From Bacteroidota bacterium (GTDB lineage: Bacteria; Bacteroidota; Bacteroidia; Chitinophagales; Chitinophagaceae), in assembly GCA_023424015.1 (NCBI GenBank), contig JAFAEM010000048.1:1-64000 (forward strand): 64,000 bases of DNA, written 5' to 3'. A model generated the notes under the pieces. That model was not told where the DNA came from. It did no database searches and was given only the letters and a program-made list of their open reading frames with translations. The first letter of the stretch is position 1. Every line of letters begins with the position of its first letter. The position numbers were made by a program, and so were the translations under genes. Positions 8,674-16,178 of this stretch are shown here, in pieces.

Positions 8674-9285
8674 TTACCAATCCTTTGGCTGGCCACCACC
8701 TGTCTTCGATTTTTCTTTTTGCAGTCGCTCCTGTACTTCTCTTTCCTTTTGCTCCAGCAGTTTCAGCCTTTGTTCGGCTTCTTTCTGATTCATTTTTGGC
8801 TGAGGCTTTTGTTGTTGCTGCTGTTGTTTCTTTTTATCGTCTTTTTTGGGTTTCTTCTTTTTTAATTCGAGCAGGGCTTTTTGGAGGTTCTCCCGCGCCT
8901 GTGTGTCGTTTGGATCCAGGCGTAAAGCTTTTTTATACTCTTCTATACTTTCCTCAAGCTTTTTTTGGATGGAAAGGATGGCCCCTTTATTATAATATGA
9001 TTTCGCTTTAATGTCGCGGTCTTCGGTTTTGAAGGCAAGGTCATCAAAGGCGCGAACGGCTTCATCAGATCTTCCCTGTTTTTGAATCGCGAGGGAGCGA
9101 TTGTACTTAGCCGTGGTATTATTTGGATTTACATCCACCACTTCATTATAAGCCGATTCTGCCTGCTGGTACTGCTGCTGCTTGTATAGATCATTACCGC
9201 GTTGTATAGTTCTGTTAGCATCCTGCGCGAACAAACCAGCACCGGTAGTAAACAGAGATCCTATGATAAATAAATACCTTTTCAT
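8674..9285 (-). CDS. Tetratricopeptide-repeat protein of the Bat module (BatC-like)
   Basis: A 203-residue exported protein: signal peptide (about 1-20, ending GLFAQ), three TPR units (about 24-135, for example AESAYNEVVDVNPNNTTAKYN), then a very basic Lys/Gln-rich tail (about 143-165) and a charged coiled-coil end (QRLKLLEQKEREVQERLQ). This layout is that of BatC proteins that follow VWA genes in Bacteroides aerotolerance-type operons. Its start overlaps the end of the VWA gene by four bases, so translation is probably coupled. Role: likely scaffold for periplasmic Bat proteins; the biochemical function of Bat modules remains poorly defined. Confidence 0.8.
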   Translation of the reverse strand: MKRYLFIIGSLFTTGAGLFAQDANRTIQRGNDLYKQQQYQQAESAYNEVVDVNPNNTTAKYNRSLAIQKQGRSDEAVRAFDDLAFKTEDRDIKAKSYYNKGAILSIQKKLEESIEEYKKALRLDPNDTQARENLQKALLELKKKKPKKDDKKKQQQQQQKPQPKMNQKEAEQRLKLLEQKEREVQERLQKEKSKTGGGQPKDW

Positions 9286-10286
9286 ACGCTCAGTTTCCTT
9301 TTATCGGGTAAAAAATATTCAGCTAACAATAAAACCAACATTGCTGCGGCAAACCACCAGTAATATGCTTTAAAATTGATCAGTGACACATCAGTAAACG
9401 CCCTCGTCTCAATTTGTGATAGCTGATCCATCAGTTGCTTTACCGCTTCATCCGTATCTTCCAGATGCACATACACACCATTGGTTTCAGAGGAAACCTG
9501 CTTCAAAATATCTTCATTCAGTTTTGAGATCACTGCAGAACCGGTTGCGGGATCGACTTTATTCTGTCCCGTTGCCGGATCAGGAATATAGGAACCATCG
9601 GGCGATCCAACGCCGACGGTATTGATCATTAGTCCGTATTCTGACAATTCCTTTGCTGTCGTCGCAGCTTCGGGATCATGATCTTCTCCATCCGAAATCA
9701 ACACCATTGATTTAAACCTTCTTTCCGTCACATTAAAGGCATTGGAACTCCTCCTTATCGCTTCACTGATCACCGTGCCTTGTTGCGGCACAGCATCCGG
9801 CGTTGCGGCCATCACAAACATCCGCGCGGCACCATGGTCGGTGGTAAGCGGCATTTGCAAATAGGCCTTACCGGCAAACAAAACAAGCCCGATACGATTA
9901 TTGGGCATCTCATTCATCAGTTTACCGATCAGCTGCTTGGCCCTTTCGAGCCGGTTAGGTGCCAGGTCGGTTGCCAGCATGCTCTTACTCACATCCAGCG
10001 CAATTACCACATCAATTCCCTTCCGGTTCATACCCTCGGGGCCACCCGGTTTACGCAGGTCCATTGCCATGATCACTCCTGCGACAAAAGCCAGGCCCAA
10101 CATGCCAAACTTCAGGTTAAATAGACGTGGTGAATAGGAACTTGTAATTGCTTTAACAAGATGCATGTCGCCAAACCGGCGATACACCTTTTTCTTCCAT
10201 TTTATAAGCAGGATAAAAAGGATGATGAATAGGACGACAGCCGCGAACAGCCAGATAAATTCTTTATTGAAAAATTGATACCGCAA
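9282..10286 (-). CDS. VWA domain membrane protein of the Bat module (BatA/BatB-like)
   Basis: A 334-residue protein with two N-terminal membrane helices (about 11-28 and 60-75), a von Willebrand A domain with the metal-ion MIDAS motif DVSKS (Asp98-Ser100-Ser102), and a C-terminal helix (about 310-327) with a short basic tail. This is the standard BatA/BatB architecture. No in-frame ATG fits the N-terminus: an upstream ATG is followed at once by a stop, so the start is taken as TTG at 10286. Only one VWA gene is present, and no MoxR ATPase or DUF58 gene lies next to it, so the module here is minimal or split from the rest of the operon. Confidence 0.82.
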   Translation of the reverse strand: MRYQFFNKEFIWLFAAVVLFIILFILLIKWKKKVYRRFGDMHLVKAITSSYSPRLFNLKFGMLGLAFVAGVIMAMDLRKPGGPEGMNRKGIDVVIALDVSKSMLATDLAPNRLERAKQLIGKLMNEMPNNRIGLVLFAGKAYLQMPLTTDHGAARMFVMAATPDAVPQQGTVISEAIRRSSNAFNVTERRFKSMVLISDGEDHDPEAATTAKELSEYGLMINTVGVGSPDGSYIPDPATGQNKVDPATGSAVISKLNEDILKQVSSETNGVYVHLEDTDEAVKQLMDQLSQIETRAFTDVSLINFKAYYWWFAAAMLVLLLAEYFLPDKRKLSV

Positions 10287-10361
10287 ATTTTATATCATTT
10301 TCCCCGGGTAAAGCCAAAATATGTACCAGCCAACGCAAAGACTACACCAATCGTGGATTTC

Positions 10362-11183
10362 CTACATGCGACCTTCGAAGAATCCCTTTTGTTTTAGTAT
10401 ATCTTTCAGCATTTTCATCCTAATGTTGATCATATCAAAATTCGGGTCGGCCGATTCCAGGTTTAGCACAAAAAAATAGGGGTGCCTGTTTTCCTCGATC
10501 CACCCTACAACCCAGCCCTGGTGTTTTTTTGTTTGTTCATTCCAAAATGCCCATCCGGTTTTATAGCCAAGCCGGTAATTAGCGTTATTCTCCATCAGCA
10601 TCGCATTTCTCACCATTTCCTGGTAGGTTTTAAAAAACGGCAACTGATCAAAATACAACTGCTTCACTAGACCCAACTGCTCATCGGGTGTAATCTTCAA
10701 CGTATTATCCAGCCAGAAAGTATCAATGGGTCCTGTGATCTTTTTAGTGCCATAGCCCAGGGTGTCCAGCCAGAACTGCATCGTATCCTTCCCGATACGC
10801 CTTGCCACTTCCTGGTAATATGGTACAGCAGATGCGCGGAAAGCCTCATACATATTCAGGTCACGGTTCCAGCTTTCAAACTGCCTTTGTACACCATCCC
10901 ATTTAATGACCATGCTGTCGCTGCTGATCTTTCCGGTCTGCAGACCTATCAATGAATTAACTATCTTAAAAGTAGAAGCGGGCAAATAACTGCTGTCGCG
11001 GTAACGGGCCAGGTTGTAGACTGTAAATTCCCCGGTTCCATTGTCCATCAATGCAAAACAACCTCTGACATGGTTGTCGCTGAAATACTTTCCAAGGCTG
11101 TCGTCTTCGGTTACATTGTTGGGGGAACATGATATTATAACCATACTGGCCAGCAGGCTAAACAAAATAGCTCTGATCATCAT
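10362..11183 (-). CDS. Class D (OXA-type) beta-lactamase-like serine hydrolase, lipoprotein
   Basis: A 273-residue protein with a lipobox (MVIISC, lipidated Cys19). The class D elements are in order and at canonical spacing: S70-T-F-K73 (nucleophile and carbamylatable Lys), S118-A-V, Y144-G-T in place of the usual YGN, FW157L, and K208-T-G. The family either hydrolyses beta-lactams or, in BlaR-type relatives, senses them; full length and single-domain form favour an enzyme. The Asn-to-Thr change in the third motif makes the spectrum uncertain. Lipid anchoring would hold it in the periplasm or outer membrane. No regulator or mobile element is nearby, so it looks like a chromosomal resident gene. 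Confidence 0.88.
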   Translation of the reverse strand: MMIRAILFSLLASMVIISCSPNNVTEDDSLGKYFSDNHVRGCFALMDNGTGEFTVYNLARYRDSSYLPASTFKIVNSLIGLQTGKISSDSMVIKWDGVQRQFESWNRDLNMYEAFRASAVPYYQEVARRIGKDTMQFWLDTLGYGTKKITGPIDTFWLDNTLKITPDEQLGLVKQLYFDQLPFFKTYQEMVRNAMLMENNANYRLGYKTGWAFWNEQTKKHQGWVVGWIEENRHPYFFVLNLESADPNFDMINIRMKMLKDILKQKGFFEGRM

Positions 11184-11235
11184 CTGAAAATTTGGGCAAA
11201 GGTAGATGCCCGGGACCTGGTAGCAAACAGGAAAA

Positions 11236-11364
11236 TCAAATATAAAAACCGCCTTTGGTCTTATAATGTTTTACGCCATGGCAATCTCTCTTGGTTGCTG
11301 CGCAGGAAGACAGCATAAACACGACTACAATTGCCGCAAAAAGGCAAAGAAGGATCTTCTTCAT
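11236..11364 (-). CDS. Small lipoprotein, 42 residues
   Basis: A short frame with strong features: start ATG at 11364, a lysine-initiated hydrophobic signal (MKKILLCLFAAIVVVF), a lipobox MLSSC with Cys21 as lipidation site, and a 21-residue mature peptide ATKRDCHGVKHYKTKGGFYI. The mature part has a second Cys and a basic His/Lys/Tyr segment ending in GGFYI. An ATG four bases further upstream meets a stop at once. It lies between the beta-lactamase gene and the divergent lipoprotein gene at 11589 and reads on the minus strand. Function unknown; peptides of this kind are often missed because of length. I infer it is real from the intact lipobox. Confidence 0.7.
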   Translation of the reverse strand: MKKILLCLFAAIVVVFMLSSCAATKRDCHGVKHYKTKGGFYI

Positions 11365-11528
11365 TTCATTTGTTTAAAAGAGTACAGGAACTTGTTAGTG
11401 GGAATTCAAAGGAGGGATCTGTAAAATTGCTTCATCGGCAGATTCAAATATAATTTATTTTCCTGATTTGACCTATAAAGCTACTCTTTTTTTAACCGCG
11501 TTTTTGAGTAAACGCCGGGTTAAATGCT

Positions 11529-11562
11529 TTTGTTGTAGTCACATGAAATTAATATACATTTA
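11529..11562 (+). promoter_or_regulatory. Putative promoter for the lipoprotein gene at 11589
   Basis: A TTTG element at 11529-11532 and a near-consensus -7 box TACATTTA at 11555-11562, 22 bases apart. The box covers the upstream ATG at 11562, favouring ATG 11589 as start. Confidence 0.45.
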
Positions 11563-11588
11563 TGCTTATCAAATCAAAACCATCTATC

Positions 11589-12185
11589 ATGAGACATGTA
11601 TTTTTTATGGGGGCAGTGGCTATCTGCCTGTTTACAGCCTGCAATAACAACAAAAAACCCGGGGTAACCGTAACCAGCGAAGACGGCAAAACCACAGCGA
11701 CCATCAACACCGAAGATATGGCCAAGGTCTCCGATTTCTTTCAAAAGAAAACGGAGGAGCTTCAAAAGCTTACCCCGTATACACTTGACCAGATGAAGGC
11801 CCTGCTTCCTGAAGAGATCGCGGGTGCTAAACGTTCGAAGTTCTCCGCCAACAGCGCCATGGGTGCGGCATATGCCGAGGGTGAGTATAAGATCAATGAC
11901 TCCACGGAATTAGAGTTAAAGATCTTCGATTGTGCCGGGCAGGCTGGTGCAGGTATCTACAGCCTGCAATACCTCAGCCTCATGAATTTCCAGTCGGAAA
12001 GTGATGATGAGTACACCAAAACGATTGATTTTAATGGTGTAAAAGCGGTTGAACACCTGGACAAAAGCGATAACCGCGCCACCCTTACCTACCTGGCCGG
12101 CGACAGGCTGCTGGTAACGCTTGAAGGTGAAAATACCGGTGTAGACCTGTTAAAACAGGTAGCAGGATCATTAAACCTGAAATAA
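11589..12185 (+). CDS. Hypothetical lipoprotein
   Basis: A 198-residue lipoprotein: signal MRHVFFMGAVAICLFTAC with Cys18 as the lipidation site, followed by an Asn/Lys-rich linker. The mature domain has a helical first half (AKVSDFFQKKTEELQKLTPYTLDQMKALLP is spread over residues about 40-75) and a beta-rich second half with ELELKIFDCAGQAGAG and RATLTYLAGDRLLVTLEG. I do not recognise a characterised family; similar proteins are annotated as hypothetical in Bacteroidota. The upstream in-frame ATG (11562) falls in the promoter box. Likely faces the periplasm. No operon partner: the next gene starts 121 bases downstream. Confidence 0.75.
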   Translation: MRHVFFMGAVAICLFTACNNNKKPGVTVTSEDGKTTATINTEDMAKVSDFFQKKTEELQKLTPYTLDQMKALLPEEIAGAKRSKFSANSAMGAAYAEGEYKINDSTELELKIFDCAGQAGAGIYSLQYLSLMNFQSESDDEYTKTIDFNGVKAVEHLDKSDNRATLTYLAGDRLLVTLEGENTGVDLLKQVAGSLNLK

Positions 12186-12306
12186 AATACCTCCTGACCG
12201 GGACCGGGAAGATGGGCAGAATTGAATATTGACGATAACCTATTCATCTTACCGGTCTTTTCAAGTCATTCCCGATATTTATAAACTATTCAAACCGATT
12301 GCTTTT
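12186..12306. repeat. Short inverted repeat of the 'ccgggaag' family
   Basis: gaccgggaccgggaagatgggcag (about 12197-12220) faces ctattcatcttaccggtcttt (about 12240-12260), giving an imperfect hairpin just after the lipoprotein gene. It could act as a transcript end, but there is no clean T tract. Confidence 0.4.
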
Positions 12307-13617
12307 ATGAAAAGAAGACAATTCATCCGTTCTTCCTCAGCTTTCCTGGGTGGCGCTGCTGCAGCCAGCATGTTGCCAATGGATCTACTGGCATCAACCC
12401 GAAGAAAGGTAGCCGCCAGTGATAAGATCCGAATTGGGGCTATTGGTGTAAAAGGGATGGGATGGGCAGACCTTTCCAGTGTATTAAAAGATCCCAGGGC
12501 GCAATGTGTTTCTATCTGTGATGTAGATACATCCGTACTGGAACAAAGATCCGCTGACCTCGCAAAGTTGAATTTTAAGGTAAATACCGAAAAAGACTAT
12601 CGCCGCTTGCTCGACGATAAGAATATCGATGCAATTATTATCGGCACTCCGGATCACTGGCATTGTAAGATGATGGCGGATGCCTGTGAGGCTGGAAAAG
12701 ATGTGTATGTCGAAAAACCGGCGGGCAATTCAATAGCTGAGTGCGCCATTATGGAGGCTGCACAAAAAAAGCATAACCGCGTGGTACAGGTGGGCCAGTG
12801 GCAACGCAGCAATAAACATTATGCCGATGCCATGGAATTTGTTCATTCGGGAAAACTTGGCAACGTTCGCCTGGTAAAGGCATGGGCGTACCAGGGCTGG
12901 ATGAAACCTGTAATCGTAAAACCTGATGGCAGCCCGCCACCCGGCGTAGATTATGATATGTGGCTGGGCCCGGCCCAAAAAAGACCATTTAATGAAAACC
13001 GGTTCCATTTTAATTTTCGCTGGTTCTGGGATTATGCCGGCGGGTTGATGACCGACTGGGGTGTGCACATGATAGATTATGCCCTGCTGGGTATGAAAGC
13101 CGGTTCGCCCAAAGCAATTATCGCAGCCGGGGGCAAATTCGCTTATCCCGATGATGCCTCAGAAACCCCCGACACGCTGACAACGGTGTTTGAGTTTGAG
13201 GGTTTCAATTTACAATGGGAGCATGCTACCGGAATCGATGGCGGACCCTACGGTCGCAATCACGGTGTGGCATTTATAGGTAATAATGGTACCCTGGTAG
13301 TAGACCGTGGTGGTTGGGAAGTGATCCCCGAAAAAGAAAAGATGGAAGCCGTTCCCATTCAAAAAAGATCCGATGACGGCCTGTTGTTGCACACCACCAA
13401 TTTCCTGGATGTGATCCAGTCAAGAAAGTTCGATGACCTGAAAACGCCAATCAGTGTAGGCAGTCATGTGGCCACTGTTTGCCAGATGGGCAATATCGCA
13501 TTCAGGACAGGGAAAAAGATCTATTGGGATAACACTAAAAATAAATTCACAGACAAACGCGCAAACAAGCTACTGGCAGCAGAATATCACAATGGATATA
13601 AGTTGCCAAAAATATAA
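12307..13617 (+). CDS. Tat-exported Gfo/Idh/MocA family oxidoreductase
   Basis: A 436-residue NAD(P)-dependent oxidoreductase. The N-terminus has a twin-arginine signal (KRRQFIRSS then SAFLGGAAAASML). A Rossmann fold starts at about residue 42 (IGAIGVKGMGW, a GxxGxxG variant) and contains the family EKP motif at Glu136-Lys137-Pro138. The C-terminal substrate domain includes GGLMTDWGVHMIDYALLG and SPKAI. Family members oxidise or epimerise sugars and cyclitols; secreted Tat-type forms are abundant in Bacteroidota and Planctomycetota, often in polysaccharide use. No sugar-specific neighbour is present, so the substrate cannot be named. ATG 12307 places the Tat signal at the N-terminus. Confidence 0.9.
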   Translation: MKRRQFIRSSSAFLGGAAAASMLPMDLLASTRRKVAASDKIRIGAIGVKGMGWADLSSVLKDPRAQCVSICDVDTSVLEQRSADLAKLNFKVNTEKDYRRLLDDKNIDAIIIGTPDHWHCKMMADACEAGKDVYVEKPAGNSIAECAIMEAAQKKHNRVVQVGQWQRSNKHYADAMEFVHSGKLGNVRLVKAWAYQGWMKPVIVKPDGSPPPGVDYDMWLGPAQKRPFNENRFHFNFRWFWDYAGGLMTDWGVHMIDYALLGMKAGSPKAIIAAGGKFAYPDDASETPDTLTTVFEFEGFNLQWEHATGIDGGPYGRNHGVAFIGNNGTLVVDRGGWEVIPEKEKMEAVPIQKRSDDGLLLHTTNFLDVIQSRKFDDLKTPISVGSHVATVCQMGNIAFRTGKKIYWDNTKNKFTDKRANKLLAAEYHNGYKLPKI

Positions 13618-13625
13618 AAGAAGAA

Positions 13626-13671
13626 ATGTTCAGTGCTCAGGAAAGGAACGCGAATGAAGAACACCGAACAT
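13626..13671. terminator. Imperfect inverted repeat between convergent genes
   Basis: Thirteen-base arms (atgttcagtgctc and gaacaccgaacat, 11 of 13 pairing) between the oxidoreductase and kbl. No T run, so a terminator role is only suggested by its position. Confidence 0.3.
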
Positions 13672-13676
13672 TCAGT

Positions 13677-14876
13677 TTACGCTTTCAATACGCCTAATTC
13701 CTTTCCCACTTTTGTAAACGCAGCTATGGCTTTATCGAGGTGCGCCTGTTCGTGTGCCGCGCTAAGTTGCACCCTGATCCGGGCCTGTCCCTTGGGCACC
13801 ACCGGAAAAAAGAAACCGATCACATAAATTCCTTCTTCCAAAAGGCGGGTTGCAAATTTCTGTGCCAGCACTGCATCGTATAGCATTATCGGTACGATCG
13901 GGTGATCGCCCTGCTTGATATCAAAACCGGCTGCGGTCATTTTTTCGCGGAAATACTTTGTATTGAATTCGAGTTTATCCCGTAACTCGGTAGTCTCGGT
14001 GAGCATATCCAACACCGCGATAGAAGCTCCGACAATGGATGGAGCCAGGGTATTGCTGAATAAATAAGGCCTAGATTTTTGGCGGAGCATATCGATCACC
14101 TCCCTGCTGCCCGATGTAAATCCACCGGATGCACCCCCTAGCGCTTTTCCAAGTGTGCCGGTAATGATATCGATCTTACCCATTACCCCGCGGTATTCAT
14201 GGGTACCGCGACCAGTTCTACCCAAAAAACCAGAGGAATGACATTCATCGATCATGATCACGGCATCATATTTTTCGGCCAGCGCTACGATTTTGTCCAG
14301 CTGCGCAATAGTACCGTCCATACTGAAGGATCCATCGGTTACGATGATGCGGCTCCGGCAGCTGGCGGCTTCCCTGAGTTTGGCCTCGAGGTCATCCATA
14401 TTATTGTGCTCATACCGGAAACGCTGTGCCTTACAAAGCCTGACACCGTCGATAATAGATGCATGGTTCAGGGCATCAGAGATGATCGCATCTTCATCAT
14501 TGAATAGAGGTTCAAACACACCACCATTGGCATCAAAGGCAGCGGCGTAAAGGATGGTATCTTCTGTGCCCAGGAATTTTGAGATTTTCTCTTCAAGCTC
14601 TTTATGAATATCCTGCGTACCGCAAATAAACCTGACACTGCTCATGCCATAACCATGTGAATCGATCGCCTGGTGTGCGGCTTCAATCACTTTGGGATGC
14701 GATGATAAACCGAGATAATTATTGGCACAAAAATTCAGAACCTTCTTTCCTCCCGAGCTGATCTCCGCACCCTGCGGACTCTCTATCACCCGTTCTATCT
14801 TATATAATCCCGAAGCTTTTATTTCTTCCACTTCTTTGGCAATTCGTTGCACAAATTTTGAATTCATATTTTCCAT
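13677..14876 (-). CDS. kbl: Glycine C-acetyltransferase (2-amino-3-ketobutyrate CoA ligase)
   Basis: A 399-residue PLP-dependent alpha-oxoamine synthase that cleaves 2-amino-3-ketobutyrate with CoA to glycine and acetyl-CoA, completing threonine breakdown. It is close to E. coli Kbl throughout (ANNYLGL, SVRFICGTQD, DALNHASIIDG, GTLGKALGGASGG). The PLP lysine falls at Lys244, the same number as in E. coli. One change is visible: the DxSHA segment reads DECHSSG. The start ATG 14876 is chosen because the upstream TTG (14888) lies within the -7 box; ATG 14867 is also possible. The partner threonine dehydrogenase (tdh) is not in the window. Confidence 0.95.
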   Translation of the reverse strand: MENMNSKFVQRIAKEVEEIKASGLYKIERVIESPQGAEISSGGKKVLNFCANNYLGLSSHPKVIEAAHQAIDSHGYGMSSVRFICGTQDIHKELEEKISKFLGTEDTILYAAAFDANGGVFEPLFNDEDAIISDALNHASIIDGVRLCKAQRFRYEHNNMDDLEAKLREAASCRSRIIVTDGSFSMDGTIAQLDKIVALAEKYDAVIMIDECHSSGFLGRTGRGTHEYRGVMGKIDIITGTLGKALGGASGGFTSGSREVIDMLRQKSRPYLFSNTLAPSIVGASIAVLDMLTETTELRDKLEFNTKYFREKMTAAGFDIKQGDHPIVPIMLYDAVLAQKFATRLLEEGIYVIGFFFPVVPKGQARIRVQLSAAHEQAHLDKAIAAFTKVGKELGVLKA

Positions 14877-14885
14877 TTTGAGCCG

Positions 14886-14893
14886 CAAACCTA
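14886..14893 (-). promoter_or_regulatory. -7 promoter box TAGGTTTG for kbl
   Basis: Exact TAnnTTTG match ten bases before the kbl ATG at 14876; it excludes the upstream TTG start. Confidence 0.55.
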
Positions 14894-14963
14894 CGTAAAG
14901 TTTTGACGAGGCCTCACCCCTCCCAGGGAGAGAGGCTAGGGTTAAGACGGTTCCTTTTATTTT

Positions 14964-15103
14964 AGCCGCGAGCCGCGAGCTGCGAGCTGTGAGCCATGAG
15001 GCTCATGGCCGCAAATTTAGTAGTCAAATGATCGGTCTCGAAGCTCATCGCTCGTAGCTTTTTGAAGCAGCATTTAACCTTGACACGACACTAGCGTCCT
15101 GTA
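14964..15103 (-). repeat. ~140-bp interspersed repeat, copy 1 (inverted relative to 51.4 kb)
   Basis: Contains phrases of the type gcgagctgtgagccatgagg and gctcgtagctttttgaagc. Its reverse complement matches 51407-51550 along most of its length, and a partial copy is at 48519-48553. It lies in the kbl upstream gap, which also holds further repeats but no gene before 15369. Confidence 0.75.
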
Positions 15104-15129
15104 CTTTAAAATACCCATGGACTATTCTT

Positions 15130-15245
15130 GTTTCAATTATCCAGTATCAAGTATCCAGTATCCAACTTCCAGCATCCGCGGGCAGGCCACTCCCGACTAT
15201 CGACTCCCGACTACCGACTGCTCCCGCGGGCATTTCACCCGGGAT
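15130..15245. repeat. Short phrase repeats (ccagtatcaagtatcc / actcccgactatcg)
   Basis: Tandem-like variants of ccagtat-, cgactcccgacta- and a gcccgcggg motif. The first phrase is the reverse complement of ggatactggatactgg at the right end of the window (63967-64000). No gene seen. Confidence 0.6.
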
Positions 15246-15290
15246 TTTCCGCTTTTTGTCGGTCATAACCTGCTTTCTGTCAATATTCTC

Positions 15291-15320
15291 TTTTGGGGTT
15301 GGTTTGGGTTTTTATCTTTG
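15291..15320 (+). promoter_or_regulatory. Promoter (TTTTGG..TATCTTTG) for the 64-residue peptide gene
   Basis: A -33-like TTTTGG at 15291-15296 and an exact -7 box TATCTTTG at 15313-15320, 16 bases apart and 48 bases before the ATG at 15369. It is one of the better promoter matches in the window. Confidence 0.6.
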
Positions 15321-15368
15321 GTGTAACATTTTACCGGATAGTTGCGTCAAATGCAATAACCAACCAAC

Positions 15369-15563
15369 ATGAGATCCAGATACGCGATACAGATTTTATT
15401 GACCCTGGTATTGATTGCCGGGGTGTTCGCGGCATTATATTCCTCCAATGGCGCGCCAAAAGAGGCACGTTGTAAGGAATCTATGGATGCCTGCTGCGAA
15501 AAGAGCAGCAGTGATAAAATGATCTGGGAAAACCTCCCACGCCAGTTTTTCTCCAGCCTCTGA
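15369..15563 (+). CDS. Small Cys-containing membrane protein, 64 residues
   Basis: A single N-terminal hydrophobic helix (IQILLTLVLIAGVFAAL, about residues 7-23) is followed by a polar segment with four cysteines (C34, C42, C43 and the preceding KEARCKES region) and a C-terminus ending MIWENLPRQFFSSL. It has its own promoter and sits 113 bases ahead of the sigma factor gene on the same strand. I do not recognise a named family. The intact promoter, the start codon placement and a tail unlike random sequence argue that it is real. Possible roles, for example metal or redox sensing, are speculation. Confidence 0.6.
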   Translation: MRSRYAIQILLTLVLIAGVFAALYSSNGAPKEARCKESMDACCEKSSSDKMIWENLPRQFFSSL

Positions 15564-15644
15564 GCAGATAGCAGATTTTTTGATCCGGCTGTAACTTTTT
15601 GGCCTGGCCCGCCGTATCACCTAAAAATCCCGGCTTTTATCCAG

Positions 15645-15652
15645 TAATTTTG
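15645..15652 (+). promoter_or_regulatory. -7 promoter box TAATTTTG for the sigma operon
   Basis: Exact TAnnTTTG match, 24 bases before the ECF sigma ATG at 15676, consistent with transcription by the housekeeping sigma factor. Confidence 0.5.
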
Positions 15653-15675
15653 GACCCCGGGAACTCCGGCTGTTT

Positions 15676-16161
15676 ATGACTGAAAAGGAATATAACGAAT
15701 GTGTTAACACGTACGCAGACAATGTGTACCGCTTCATTGTGAAGAACCTTCGACATGAAGAGGATGCGAGGGATGTGGTGCAGACCGCTTTTGAAAAAAT
15801 GTGGCGCAATCGCGCCGAAGTGGATGCGCAACGCTCTAAGTCTTATCTTTTTACAGTGGCCTATCACCAGATGATCGACCATATCCGGAAGGTTAAAAGG
15901 GTACACCTGAAAGAAGAATTTGGCGAAGGCTCGAGGGTACAGGACCGACCCGCCAATAACCTGAAAAAAGTGCTGGAAGAAGCCCTGAACCGGCTTAGTG
16001 AAACCCAGCGCTCCCTGGTTTTGCTTAAAGATTATGAAGGCTACAGTTATGATGAGATTGGCCAGATCACGGGCTTGAGCGAAAGCCAGGTGAAGGTTTA
16101 CCTGCACAGGGCAAGGGTGCAGTTAAAGGAATATCTTGTGAAGATTGAAAACGTCATTTAA
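15676..16161 (+). CDS. ECF-type RNA polymerase sigma-70 factor
   Basis: A 161-residue sigma factor of extracytoplasmic-function type. Region 2 is at about residues 8-75 (DNVYRFIVKNLRHEEDARDVVQ, and YHQMIDHIRKVKR). Region 4 is at about 100-155 (LNRLSETQRSLVLLKDYEGYSYDEIGQITGLSESQVKVYLHRAR is the helix-turn-helix). It directs RNA polymerase to a dedicated promoter set when released from its anti-sigma factor. The putative anti-sigma gene begins 17 bases downstream and a barrel gene follows, all on one strand. The stimulus and regulon are not visible. Confidence 0.93.
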   Translation: MTEKEYNECVNTYADNVYRFIVKNLRHEEDARDVVQTAFEKMWRNRAEVDAQRSKSYLFTVAYHQMIDHIRKVKRVHLKEEFGEGSRVQDRPANNLKKVLEEALNRLSETQRSLVLLKDYEGYSYDEIGQITGLSESQVKVYLHRARVQLKEYLVKIENVI

Positions 16162-16178
16162 CGCCCAAAAAAATTAAC

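Noticed and set aside
11184..11588. tRNA or riboswitch candidates in the longer intergenic gaps
   Set aside because: Scanned by eye for cloverleaf or known riboswitch landmarks in this and the other gaps; none convincing.
15637..16107. 156-residue frame antisense to the sigma factor
   Set aside because: The opposite strand encodes a clear ECF sigma factor with an operon context and promoter.
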